DNA of 38,245 nucleotides, from NCBI GenBank assembly GCA_003599425.1, contig QZKC01000091.1, positions 1 through 38,245 on the forward strand. The letters run 5' to 3'. A program made the position numbers and the translations under genes. Below the pieces are notes generated by a model that saw only the letters and a list, made by a program, of their open reading frames with translations, was not told where the DNA came from and searched no databases. The number at the start of each line of letters is the position of its first letter. Within the stretch, counting starts at the first letter, position 1. The stretch is from Nitrospiraceae bacterium (lineage in GTDB: Bacteria; Nitrospirota; Thermodesulfovibrionia; UBA6902). Positions 14,297 to 22,226 of this stretch are shown here, one piece after another.

Positions 14297-17128
14297 ATGA
14301 AAAACGGAACCCTCATCATAGCCCCACCGGGCGCGTGGAATAAAAGAGAAACTCTTTTCCAGCACATTGTTTCTCTCTGCCCGGGGAGCGATTTTTCATC
14401 AGTGCTGTATCTCGCCCCGAATGATCCGGTCATTGGGACAGTTAGAAAACAGTTCTTCTCATTCCTGAAAAAAACTCACAACAGATCCGCTTACATTCCT
14501 TTTCAGGCATTGACCGTACGACAGCTTGCGTTGCAAATCTATGGAACTCTTAACACTGAAGGGCAACCACAGAGGGTTGCCCCTACAGTTATCTCCTCCC
14601 GCATGAGGACTCTACTGCTGTGCGCACTCCTCAAAGAGGACAATATCGGATACGCCCAGCTCTTATCCGACCTTTACAGGAAACTGAAACACTATTGTCC
14701 TGACATGACTTTTCCCGGCCTGAAGGATGAATTGAAGCGCCTCATATTTGAAGAAAAGACCGCTGAACGTGCTCTGAATGCAATTGATATCCTTCAGTCA
14801 TATGAACATTTCCTGAATGATAAGAGCCTCCTTGATCCTGAAGACATGCTGAGGGATGTGAGAGCAACTCTATGTGCCTGCCATGGTCAACCACACAGGG
14901 TTGCCTCTACAATCATCATTGAAGGATTCTTTGATCCCACGCCCCTTGAACTTTCCATTCTGAAAGCTTTGATAGAAAAAACAGATAACGTCTGCATCCT
15001 TGCAGATGAGAACACCGAGTTCTTCAGTCATGTTAGGCTGTATGAAAAAGAAATGCAGGTCATAACTCTCAAATGTCGCAGCAGCAGAGAAACTGTCAAA
15101 TACTATTCTTATCCATCAATTGAGGATGAGGTTAACGAGATCGCGAGGAACGTGAAGAAATGCATCCTTGATGGAATAAGGCCTTGGGAGATAGCTGTCT
15201 GTTTCCCATCACTATTCCCGTATCTCCCCATGCTCCAGAGGGTCTTCAGAAAGCATGGCATACCGGCAAGCATCAGTGAGTATGACCTCTCCGGAACAAA
15301 ACCTCTAACTGCATTGACAGACCTGATATCCTGCATTGAAAACAACTATCCAGCGCATGAGCTCCTCTCAGTTATTGCCTCACCCTGTTTTCCCGGCATA
15401 CCGGATATTGTGAGAGACCGTGCGGTAGCATATGCATACATGGCAGGTATTGTGAAAGGAAAACCGTCATGGCTTTCCATTGGAGACATCATCCTCCATT
15501 CATACAGGGAGGACGTGGATGATGAAGAAAAAAAGGCCCTGAACCTATTTCAACAAGGCATCGAAAAGATGATCTCATCGCTTGAGACAATAAAGGCTGC
15601 AAAGGACATAGGATCTTTTCTCGATTGCCTTGAAGCTGCGTTGATCACCTTCGGCTTTATTGAATTGCTGAATGACAGGGACTCTCAGTTTTACAGCATG
15701 GATGCGGCAAACCGTATTACCGGGATATTTTCTGAATTGAGACAGTTCGCAGAGCTACAGGGAAATGCCCGTAATCACCCGGACCCGGGGTTTTATTTCA
15801 AGTACTTGCTACAGGGCCTGAGGGCTTCTGATAAAGACAAGGCAGGAGTAAGTATCCTCCCATTTGAAATCGCTGCGGGGCTGGAGACAAAAGTGCTTTT
15901 TTTCGGAGGGCTGACAGAAGAGAATTTTCCATCAAATCCGGGCATTGACCCGATACTTCCTGAAAAGGTGAAAAAAGAGCTGGGGCTTCCCCACCTTGAA
16001 TTCTATCTGGACCGCCAGAGGGATTATTTTAAAAGGCTCATGAATGTCCCGGAGCTTGAGCCGTATTTTTCCTGTGCTTCTGCGGACGGAGAAAAGATAC
16101 TGCTCCCTTCTCCTTTTCTTGACTGGGAACAGGTTATCACTCTCCCGGAATTGAACATCTTCAGTGAGGAAGATGTTCTTCTAAGAGAGGGGGAAACGCT
16201 CTTTCGCGGAAGGGTCCCCGGAACATTCAGTGAAGGGGATATCACCCTGAGCAGGGCAGACACGGAAACGCTCAGAAAAAGGATAGCGGCAATGTCAAAA
16301 GGCCACTTCAGAGTAACCGATATAGACTTCTACAGAAGATGCCCCTTCAGGTTTTATATTGAGAAAGTTCTCGGGCTGGAGATGGCGCTGCCTCCCCGGT
16401 TTGAGGTCGAATCAAGGCTTTGGGGGAGCCTCGCGCACAAGACCATGGAGGAATTATACAGAGACGGAGACATCTTACCTGTGGAACTTGAAAAAAGGCT
16501 GTTTCAGTGTCTTGAAAAGAGCCTGAAGCAATTCCCCATCGGAGATTTCTGGTCTGCTGTTGCACGTGATATCTTCAATAAACTTATCCCACATCTGAAG
16601 CAGATGGAAACTGTTCTGCGCGAAGAGGGATTCAGCCCATACAAAGTTGAACAGAGTGTTAAGGCTGAGATAAACAGTCTCCGGCTAAAAGGGAAGATAG
16701 ACAGGATTGACAAGAAAAAGTCAGAAGTCAAAAGTCAGAAGTCAAAAGTAAAAGAACAGCGGACAACGGACAACGGACAACAGGAGACGGTCCTTCTCCT
16801 CGACTACAAAACAGGCTCCATTGACGGTAAAAGCCTACAGATGCCGCTATATGCGCGCATGTGGCAGGAGAATTTTTCAGGGGCTGTGGAAAAGGCAGGC
16901 TACTACTCACTCAAAGACGGTAGTATCGAGTGGTATCCAAAAAGGAATACGACCATGGAAGAGTTCATGAATGATGCGCTACAGAAAACAGAGGAGCTTA
17001 TAAAAGGAATGATGCAGGGCCTGTTCCCTTCAGAGCCATTTAATACGAATGAATGCAGGTATTGTTACCACGGCCCGATGTGTGAAACGACAGAACATAG
17101 AACTCAGAACCCAGATACCAGACTGTAA
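14297..17128 (+). CDS. addB: AddB-like nuclease subunit of a recombination complex
   Basis: This 943-residue protein has an AddB plan: an N-terminal inactivated helicase-like part whose P-loop has decayed (IIAPPGAWNKRE), and a C-terminal PD-(D/E)XK nuclease. The nuclease has GSLAHKTMEELY, KGKIDRID and DYKTG (Asp836, Lys838), with an iron-sulfur staple of Cys682 (CPFRFYI) and Cys920, 923, 929 (CRYCYHGPMC). With AddA it would resect double-strand breaks. Three repeat-derived inserts are translated in frame: about residues 89-97, 197-205 and 808-829. The last one widens the loop between two catalytic motifs. A GTG at 14258 is in frame, but ATG 14297 gives the normal KNGTLIIAPPG start; neither has a Shine-Dalgarno. 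Confidence 0.87.
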   Translation: MKNGTLIIAPPGAWNKRETLFQHIVSLCPGSDFSSVLYLAPNDPVIGTVRKQFFSFLKKTHNRSAYIPFQALTVRQLALQIYGTLNTEGQPQRVAPTVISSRMRTLLLCALLKEDNIGYAQLLSDLYRKLKHYCPDMTFPGLKDELKRLIFEEKTAERALNAIDILQSYEHFLNDKSLLDPEDMLRDVRATLCACHGQPHRVASTIIIEGFFDPTPLELSILKALIEKTDNVCILADENTEFFSHVRLYEKEMQVITLKCRSSRETVKYYSYPSIEDEVNEIARNVKKCILDGIRPWEIAVCFPSLFPYLPMLQRVFRKHGIPASISEYDLSGTKPLTALTDLISCIENNYPAHELLSVIASPCFPGIPDIVRDRAVAYAYMAGIVKGKPSWLSIGDIILHSYREDVDDEEKKALNLFQQGIEKMISSLETIKAAKDIGSFLDCLEAALITFGFIELLNDRDSQFYSMDAANRITGIFSELRQFAELQGNARNHPDPGFYFKYLLQGLRASDKDKAGVSILPFEIAAGLETKVLFFGGLTEENFPSNPGIDPILPEKVKKELGLPHLEFYLDRQRDYFKRLMNVPELEPYFSCASADGEKILLPSPFLDWEQVITLPELNIFSEEDVLLREGETLFRGRVPGTFSEGDITLSRADTETLRKRIAAMSKGHFRVTDIDFYRRCPFRFYIEKVLGLEMALPPRFEVESRLWGSLAHKTMEELYRDGDILPVELEKRLFQCLEKSLKQFPIGDFWSAVARDIFNKLIPHLKQMETVLREEGFSPYKVEQSVKAEINSLRLKGKIDRIDKKKSEVKSQKSKVKEQRTTDNGQQETVLLLDYKTGSIDGKSLQMPLYARMWQENFSGAVEKAGYYSLKDGSIEWYPKRNTTMEEFMNDALQKTEELIKGMMQGLFPSEPFNTNECRYCYHGPMCETTEHRTQNPDTRL
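14561..14587. repeat. Repeat family G, copy 1 (inside addB)
   Basis: GGGCAACCACAGAGGGTTGC then CCCTACA is a small palindrome translated as GQPQRVAPT. Its relatives are at 14885-14911 and, inverted, 20629-20655. Confidence 0.8.
14885..14911. repeat. Repeat family G, copy 2 (inside addB)
   Basis: GGTCAACCACACAGGGTTGC then CTCTACA is translated as GQPHRVAST. It differs from copy 1 at four positions and is in the same reading frame relative to the repeat. Confidence 0.8.
16719..16781. repeat. Tandem simple repeats inside addB
   Basis: AAGTCAGAAGTCAAAAGTCA-type units (16719-16754) are followed by CGGACAACGGACAACGGACA (16760-16781). They are translated as a hydrophilic loop (SEVKSQKSKVKEQ, TTDNGQQ) between the nuclease motifs KGKIDRID and DYKTG. 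The frame is kept. Confidence 0.8.
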
Positions 17129-17205
17129 ACTGGAAGTGTCTGTATTCTCTGAGGTCTCAATATTATGCTATTAATCATCAAAGATCTTAAAAAATATTTA
17201 GATAT

Positions 17206-17400
17206 CACAAAGGGAAGTCTGCCTCAGGATTTCTATAATCGACAAAAGACATTTTACATTTTTGCTTCTGCGCTGTTTTGTCTTTGTCTTCTTCTAAACT
17301 CTAAACTCCAAACTCTCAACTCGTTATTAACAGAGTCGTATAGAAACCTTCGCCAGTCTTCCATTTGTGCCTTTGCTCCTTTGTGCCTGTGTGCCTTCCA
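17206..17400. repeat. Repeat family D, copy 2 (upstream of addA)
   Basis: It shares the identical 25-bp core (17238-17262) and the right arm GTCGTATAGAA ... GTGCCTTTG with 4605-4785. Its centre holds a run of AACTCTAAACTCCAAACTCT units, the same simple repeat seen inside the phosphotransferase gene, suggesting nesting. The AddB-AddA gap 17129-17417 otherwise holds no gene. Confidence 0.7.
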
Positions 17401-17417
17401 TTGGAACGGAGTTCACT

Positions 17418-20400
17418 ATGAGTTATCTTGACACTGACAAAAGCGTAATCATTTCCTCACCCGCAGGGTCAGGTAAGACCGAGAAACTTGCGCGCAGGTA
17501 TATTTCGCTCCTTAATAATGGTGTGGATGTGGAGAGGATACTCGCCATAACCTTTACCGACAAGGCCGCAGCAGAGATGAAACAGAGGATACTGAACATC
17601 CTGAAGGCAGAAGCCCCTGAACTTTTCGCTTCTCTGATCCGGAAGATGCCTTTGATGAGGGTCACCACTATTCATTCTTTCTGCGGAACGCTTCTCAGGC
17701 GCTTTTCTTTTGAAGCGGGGATTGACCCGAACTATGTGATACAGGACGCGATCGATTCGCGGATGGCATGGGATGAAATACTGTACGAAGTGCTCATGGA
17801 CGCGGGACGGGAAAGCGAAGGACATGAACTCCTCCTCCAGTCTTTAAGCGACAACGGGTTCCGCGGCCTTGATCTTCTGAAAAGGACGATTGATTACCTG
17901 TTCCAGAAAAGCCCGTTCTCACTTGAGGCAGCTTCATATATTCATACACCAGGCATTTCAGAGGAAACAGTAGAGGAGCTCAAAGCCTGGGATGGTGTGA
18001 GAGGTGTTATTGATAATTACGACAGTTTTTTTGAAAAGGGCTATTTTACGGAAGCTCCTTCAGCCGAAGAGGTTTTTTTGACAGATAAAAAAGAGCCGCG
18101 CAAAAGAGCAAAGTCCGGCATGAAAAATATTCCTGATTTTCAAAACTGGACTTTAAGCATGTACAGGTACTGGAAAGACAGAAAGCTTGAGGAATATGCG
18201 CAAAGAAGCGAAAGGATACTGAAGATATTTACGAAATGTATCGGGAACTATGCTGCAAGAAAAAGAGCCGGCAGGATGCTCGACTTCAGCGATCTCGAAT
18301 ACCTCGCGTACAGAATACTCACGGAACACCCTGAATGGGCGAACATCCTGTATGCTTTTGATGAGAGGACAGACCATGTGCTCGTGGATGAGTTTCAGGA
18401 CACCAATACCTTCCAGTGGGCGATCATCAGCAAGCTCACCGAGGAGTGGCGTTCAGGCCTCGGCGCAAAAAGGGCTGAAGGGATACATCCTACTGTTTTT
18501 CTTGTCGGCGATGAAAAACAGTCCATATACTTTTTCAGGGGAGCAAACGTCGAGATATTCCAGGGCGCAAGGGAACAGCTTGAGGCTTGGCTCGGCAAGG
18601 AATTCCACTATGAAGAAGCAAAGGAAAATTACAGAAGTCTCCCGGTGATCACCGAATTTGCAAACCATGTGTGTTCAAAAATCATGTCTGCTCTCACGCC
18701 TCAATATCCCTGGAGGACGAGGTACGGTCCCTTCAGCGCAACAAGGCCCGGAAACCCTTATGCAGGCAAGGTCGAGATCATTTTACTTGAAGACAAAGAA
18801 AAGTCCACTATCAGCGACACAAAGCAAAATGAGGCCGAGACACTCGCGCAGAGGATAAAAGCCCTTGCGGGTAATTTCCAGATAACGGACAAGTCATCCC
18901 GTCAGCAGAGGTTGTGCCGGTACATGGATGTGGCTGTGCTCCTCAGGAAAAGGACACATTTAAAAAGCTATGAAGAGGCCTTGAGGAAATATCAGATACC
19001 GTTTGTAGCAGTAAAGGGAATTGGTTTTTACCAGGAGCCTGAGGTCGCCATGTTAAGGGCGCTCGTGTTCTTTCTTTCAAATCCTCGAGATGATTACAGT
19101 CTTTATATGCTGCTGAAAAGCAGGCTGTTCGACATTGACGAAGGTACTATTCTACAGCTCATCAGCAGAGAAGGTAGCAGCCTATTTGAGAAGATGAAGG
19201 CTGCTGCTCACGTGGTAAAACCACTTAATATTTCTTCTCCCTTGACGGGAGGAGATGAAGGGGAGGGTGAATTTGACTTCAGCACCACCCCCACCCTAAC
19301 CCTCCCCCATCCATGGGGAGGGAACTCAGCACATCAGATCAGTATAGTCGCGGAACTCCTTGATGACTGGCTTTCACAATGCGTTCACTCGCCACTCCCT
19401 GAGGTCATCGAAAAGGCCCTTGTCAGCACAAGGGCCTGGAGATATTTTCACGAGCCTCAAAAAAAAGCAAATATCAGGAAATTCATACGGCTCATGGAAA
19501 AGCTTGAGGCCGAAGGGAAGTCCCTCATCAGAATAAGAGATTTTCTCGAAAGAACATTCGACAGCGAAGATGAAGCTAAAGCCAATGTGAACACAGAAGG
19601 CATGGACGCTGTAAAGATAATGACCGTGCACGCTGCAAAGGGGCTTGAATTCCCCATAGTATTTGTGCCCGGCATAGAAGAACCTCTTTCAGCAAAGACA
19701 AGCGACAGCTTAATGTATGAACGAGGAGGCAGATTTTTCTATAAGTCTATCCCTGAGGCCTCCATACGCAGGGATGATGATGACTTCCTAATCCAGGAGG
19801 CAAAGGAAGAAGAGGAGCAGAAAAGACTTTTCTATGTTGCGGTCACAAGGGCTGCTGAAGGTCTTTTCCTTGTCGGCACATGGAATGACAAAGAAAGGAA
19901 CTTCCTGAGCTTTCTCAAAAAAGGGCTGGGCCTTGAGAAAAGAGAGGGGACTTTTATTATGGAATCCGACCTGTTAGGCATTGCGGTTTTGACGGGAGGG
20001 GATGTGCACAAGCTCTATGAGCGCGCGCCTGAACACAAAGAGCTGAAAAAGGAACGGCAAGCTATACAAGTCCTGCCATTGCCTGCACAGAAGCAGAAGC
20101 AATGGAGGTCTGTCACTGAAAGCGTTGAGATCAGGAGTCAACACGGTGAGGACCGGATGATGATGGGTGATATCATGCACACGATCTTCGAATGGATATC
20201 AACAGGCGCATTAGCAGAACAGGATATAAGGCAGAAGGCAGAGATACTGCTCCGCGAAAAAAACGTGCCGGAAAGCCTGAGAGAGGAAAAGATCGCGCTC
20301 ATTGAAAAAGATATCATAACGCTCAGGCAGAAAGGCGTCTGGAATGATATCATCATGCCAAGGGAGAATTCATACGCCGAGCTTCCCTTTACATATGAAG

Positions 20401-20633
20401 AAGGAGATATTGTCTATACCGGAAGGATCGACCGGATAATAAAAGAGGGCAGTGTCTATAACGTCTACGACTATAAGACCTTTCCGGTAAAAGACAAAGA
20501 GATCGGGTATCTTTTAAAGGAATATTCATTCCAGCTTCATCTTTACAAAAGAGCGGTCATGAAGCTATTTGATACAAAGGAAGTGAAGTCGTTCATTGTT
20601 TTCAGCCATACAGGGGAAATACATGAGGTGTAG
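17418..20633 (+). CDS. addA: AddA-like UvrD-family helicase/nuclease
   Basis: This 1071-residue protein carries all superfamily 1 helicase motifs: Walker A SSPAGSGKT (13-21), motif Ia ITFTDKAAAEMKQR, motif II LVDEFQDT (322-329), motif III VGDEKQSIYFFRG, motif V TVHAAKGLEFPIVF and motif VI RLFYVAVTRA. A C-terminal PD-(D/E)XK nuclease follows (GDIMHTIFEW, YTGRIDRI, YDYKTFP at about 1017-1023). It pairs with the upstream AddB-like gene for double-strand-break resection. An insert at about residues 607-636 (SSPLTGGDEGEGEF, then TTPTLTLPHPWGG) is translated repeat DNA. Start ATG 17418 has GGAG 7 nt upstream; an earlier in-frame ATG (17367) lies in repeat DNA. Confidence 0.92.
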   Translation: MSYLDTDKSVIISSPAGSGKTEKLARRYISLLNNGVDVERILAITFTDKAAAEMKQRILNILKAEAPELFASLIRKMPLMRVTTIHSFCGTLLRRFSFEAGIDPNYVIQDAIDSRMAWDEILYEVLMDAGRESEGHELLLQSLSDNGFRGLDLLKRTIDYLFQKSPFSLEAASYIHTPGISEETVEELKAWDGVRGVIDNYDSFFEKGYFTEAPSAEEVFLTDKKEPRKRAKSGMKNIPDFQNWTLSMYRYWKDRKLEEYAQRSERILKIFTKCIGNYAARKRAGRMLDFSDLEYLAYRILTEHPEWANILYAFDERTDHVLVDEFQDTNTFQWAIISKLTEEWRSGLGAKRAEGIHPTVFLVGDEKQSIYFFRGANVEIFQGAREQLEAWLGKEFHYEEAKENYRSLPVITEFANHVCSKIMSALTPQYPWRTRYGPFSATRPGNPYAGKVEIILLEDKEKSTISDTKQNEAETLAQRIKALAGNFQITDKSSRQQRLCRYMDVAVLLRKRTHLKSYEEALRKYQIPFVAVKGIGFYQEPEVAMLRALVFFLSNPRDDYSLYMLLKSRLFDIDEGTILQLISREGSSLFEKMKAAAHVVKPLNISSPLTGGDEGEGEFDFSTTPTLTLPHPWGGNSAHQISIVAELLDDWLSQCVHSPLPEVIEKALVSTRAWRYFHEPQKKANIRKFIRLMEKLEAEGKSLIRIRDFLERTFDSEDEAKANVNTEGMDAVKIMTVHAAKGLEFPIVFVPGIEEPLSAKTSDSLMYERGGRFFYKSIPEASIRRDDDDFLIQEAKEEEEQKRLFYVAVTRAAEGLFLVGTWNDKERNFLSFLKKGLGLEKREGTFIMESDLLGIAVLTGGDVHKLYERAPEHKELKKERQAIQVLPLPAQKQKQWRSVTESVEIRSQHGEDRMMMGDIMHTIFEWISTGALAEQDIRQKAEILLREKNVPESLREEKIALIEKDIITLRQKGVWNDIIMPRENSYAELPFTYEEGDIVYTGRIDRIIKEGSVYNVYDYKTFPVKDKEIGYLLKEYSFQLHLYKRAVMKLFDTKEVKSFIVFSHTGEIHEV
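19235..19325. repeat. Repeat family H, copy 2 (inside addA)
   Basis: TTCTCCCTTGACGGGAGGAG then ATGAAGGGGAGGGTGAA pairs with CCCCACCCTAACCCTCCCCC then ATCCATGGGGAGGGAA. It is the same palindrome as the intergenic copy at 14148-14244, here with no stop codon in the addA frame. Confidence 0.88.
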
Positions 20634-20655
20634 GGGCAATCCCCTGTGGTTGCCC
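20629..20655. repeat. Repeat family G, copy 3, spanning the addA stop codon
   Basis: TGTAGGGGCAATCCCCTGTG then GTTGCCC is the reverse complement of the family-G element found twice in addB. The addA stop TAG (20631-20633) is inside it, and the hairpin may also end the transcript. Confidence 0.75.
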
Positions 20656-20663
20656 AAGCCCCC

Positions 20664-20797
20664 GTAACCGCTCAGTTATGGGGCACAACTGTTTGAGACG
20701 TCATTCCCGCAAGCGAAGCGCGTCGGGAATCAGCCTTACAAGCTTGATTCCGGACAAGCCGGAATGACAATAAGTCCCCACATAACTGAGGGGTTAC
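20664..20797. mobile_element. MITE, family A copy 2, with 8-bp target duplication
   Basis: The terminal inverted repeats GTAACCGCTCAGTTATG (20664-20680) and CATAACTGAGGGGTTAC (20781-20797) differ at one base. Perfect 8-bp direct repeats AAGCCCCC flank it (20656-20663 and 20798-20805), as left by transposition. It has no coding capacity. Ends starting GTAA with 8-bp duplications are the signature of IS66-family elements, so an IS66-type transposase encoded elsewhere may have moved it (inference). Confidence 0.9.
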
Positions 20798-20816
20798 AAG
20801 CCCCCTTTAATTCTCC

Positions 20817-20846
20817 TTGCTCAACTTATTATCTTACAGGTAAAAT
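20817..20846 (+). promoter_or_regulatory. Candidate promoter of the DinD-like remnant
   Basis: TTGCTC (20817-20822) is followed after 18 nt by TAAAAT (20841-20846), 38 nt before the ATG, which is preceded by GGAGGGG. Transcription of the remnant is plausible. Confidence 0.4.
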
Positions 20847-20884
20847 GGAGCATCCTTGGTTTTTAGAGAATACATGGAGGGGTC

Positions 20885-21259
20885 ATGGCAAAAAAGGATT
20901 TAGTTTCAATCGGCAGTAAGTCGTTTGAGGATTTAAAGAAGGAAAATAAACACGGCGCGGAATATTGGAGCGCCAGAGAAATTCAATCTCTTTTGGGATA
21001 CTCCCAATGGAGACGTTTTAAAGACGCGATCAAAAGGGCCATAACATCGTGCAAACAATCAGGAAATGAGCCCTCACACCATTTTGCCGGCGTCGGCAAA
21101 GAGGTCAGAGATGCTATCAAACGCATCGGGGGAACACTTCCCGAGCGCTTGCCGCCTGCCGAACATATTAAGTTGGTGGAGAAACGTATTAAGAATATTC
21201 CTCCAAAACTGGAACTGGAAGAGAAAGATGCAAAAGGATTAAATGAAACTTCATTTTGA
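20885..21259 (+). pseudogene. DinD-like DNA-damage-inducible protein, internal deletion
   Basis: This 124-codon open frame starts like DinD: FEDLKKENKHGAEYWSAREI, then LLGYSQWRRFKDAI, up to about residue 72 (HHFAG). It then jumps to the C-terminal region EVRDAIKRIGGTLPERLP. DinD proteins are usually about 270 residues; roughly 150 middle residues, including the region after HF, are missing with the frame kept. E. coli DinD (RarA-linked, LexA-controlled) inhibits RecA. Here the product is probably non-functional or a short derivative. It has a good ribosome-binding site and overlaps the next remnant by 17 nt. Confidence 0.7.
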
Positions 21260-21419
21260 CAGCAACCAGGAATACCAGATTGAGGCTATCAGGGCTGTTA
21301 CCGATATATTTGAAGGACAACCGTTGAGCAGCAGAGATTTTGAATTCTCATTGGCTGCATCAGGGGGCGATGATGTAACTTTTAAAGGGCCGATTTCATC
21401 GGTTTCTGATCTGACATAA
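21243..21419 (+). pseudogene. N-terminal fragment of a type III restriction Res subunit
   Basis: A 58-codon frame begins MKLHFDSNQEYQIEAIRAVT then DIFEGQPLSSRDFEFSL. This is the characteristic start of type III restriction (Res) helicase-nucleases, which run to about 900-1000 residues. After about 45 codons the similarity ends, and the frame stops at TAA 21417-21419, immediately before the rsmA ATG at 21420. The methylase (Mod) gene and the rest of Res are absent. This is a scar of a lost restriction-modification system. Confidence 0.7.
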
Positions 21420-22202
21420 ATGAAGCGCCCCTTTGGACAGCACTTTCTTTTTGATCCCAACATCCTGAAAAAGATCATCGCGTGCAGCGGTGTTACTAAG
21501 GACGACACGGTCGTTGAGATCGGCCCCGGGCTTGGAACACTGACAAAGTTCCTCTCATTGTACGCAAAAAAGGTTATCGCAATCGAGATCGACAAGAGGC
21601 TCATCGGCAAGCTTGAAGAAATATTTTCAGAGAGCAGCAATGTTGAGATCGTACAGGCCGATGCCATGAAATATCCTTTTGACAAGATAAACGGAAGTTT
21701 TAAAGTGGTCGCGAATATCCCTTACAACATAACAACCCCTCTTCTTTTCAGGCTGCTTGAGTTCAAAGACAAGATAACAAGCATGACTCTCCTCATGCAG
21801 AAAGAAGTGGCAAAAAGGATCACGGCTACTCACGAAAACAAAGAATATGGCGTCCTTTCGATCACCACCCGGCTATATACAAAGCCAGGCATGAAGTTCA
21901 CAGTATCGAGAAAGGCCTTCCTGCCTCCTCCTGACATTGACTCGGCAGTCGTTCATTTTGATGTTCACCGGAAGCCGATTTATCCGGTTGAGGATGAAAA
22001 ATTATTTATCGAGGTCGTGAAGACCGCGTTCTCCCAGAGAAGAAAAACCATCATGAACAGCCTGAAAAAATTTGATGGCATAAAAGAATCCCTCCTTGCC
22101 GCAGGCATAGACCCGAAACTCAGGCCGGAGAATCTGAGTATAGAGGACTATGTGAAGTTGACGGATGCTATCGCAAAGAGGGCATATTTTACAGAAATAT
22201 AG
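21420..22202 (+). CDS. rsmA: 16S rRNA dimethyladenosine transferase
   Basis: RsmA/KsgA dimethylates two adjacent adenines near the 3' end of 16S rRNA during 30S maturation. The 260 residues show the N-terminal GQHFLFDPNIL, the SAM-binding motif VEIGPGLGTLT, an acidic motif IEIDKRL, the catalytic NIPYNIT and the C-terminal helical domain (FSQRRKTIMNSL). It is full length. The ATG directly follows the TAA of a restriction-gene remnant, and no Shine-Dalgarno is visible, so translation may depend on re-initiation from the remnant or on an internal promoter. Confidence 0.96.
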   Translation: MKRPFGQHFLFDPNILKKIIACSGVTKDDTVVEIGPGLGTLTKFLSLYAKKVIAIEIDKRLIGKLEEIFSESSNVEIVQADAMKYPFDKINGSFKVVANIPYNITTPLLFRLLEFKDKITSMTLLMQKEVAKRITATHENKEYGVLSITTRLYTKPGMKFTVSRKAFLPPPDIDSAVVHFDVHRKPIYPVEDEKLFIEVVKTAFSQRRKTIMNSLKKFDGIKESLLAAGIDPKLRPENLSIEDYVKLTDAIAKRAYFTEI

Positions 22203-22210
22203 TTCTTGGT

Positions 22211-22216
22211 TATAAT
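22211..22216 (+). promoter_or_regulatory. Candidate -10 box of the first subtilase gene
   Basis: A perfect TATAAT lies 10 nt before the ATG at 22227, just after the rsmA stop. There is no Shine-Dalgarno, which again fits a very short or absent leader. Confidence 0.35.
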
Positions 22217-22226
22217 GAAAGTCACA

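Noticed and set aside
17165-17431. 88-codon ORF before addA
   Set aside because: It is translated repeat D and simple AACTC-type sequence and runs into the addA start.
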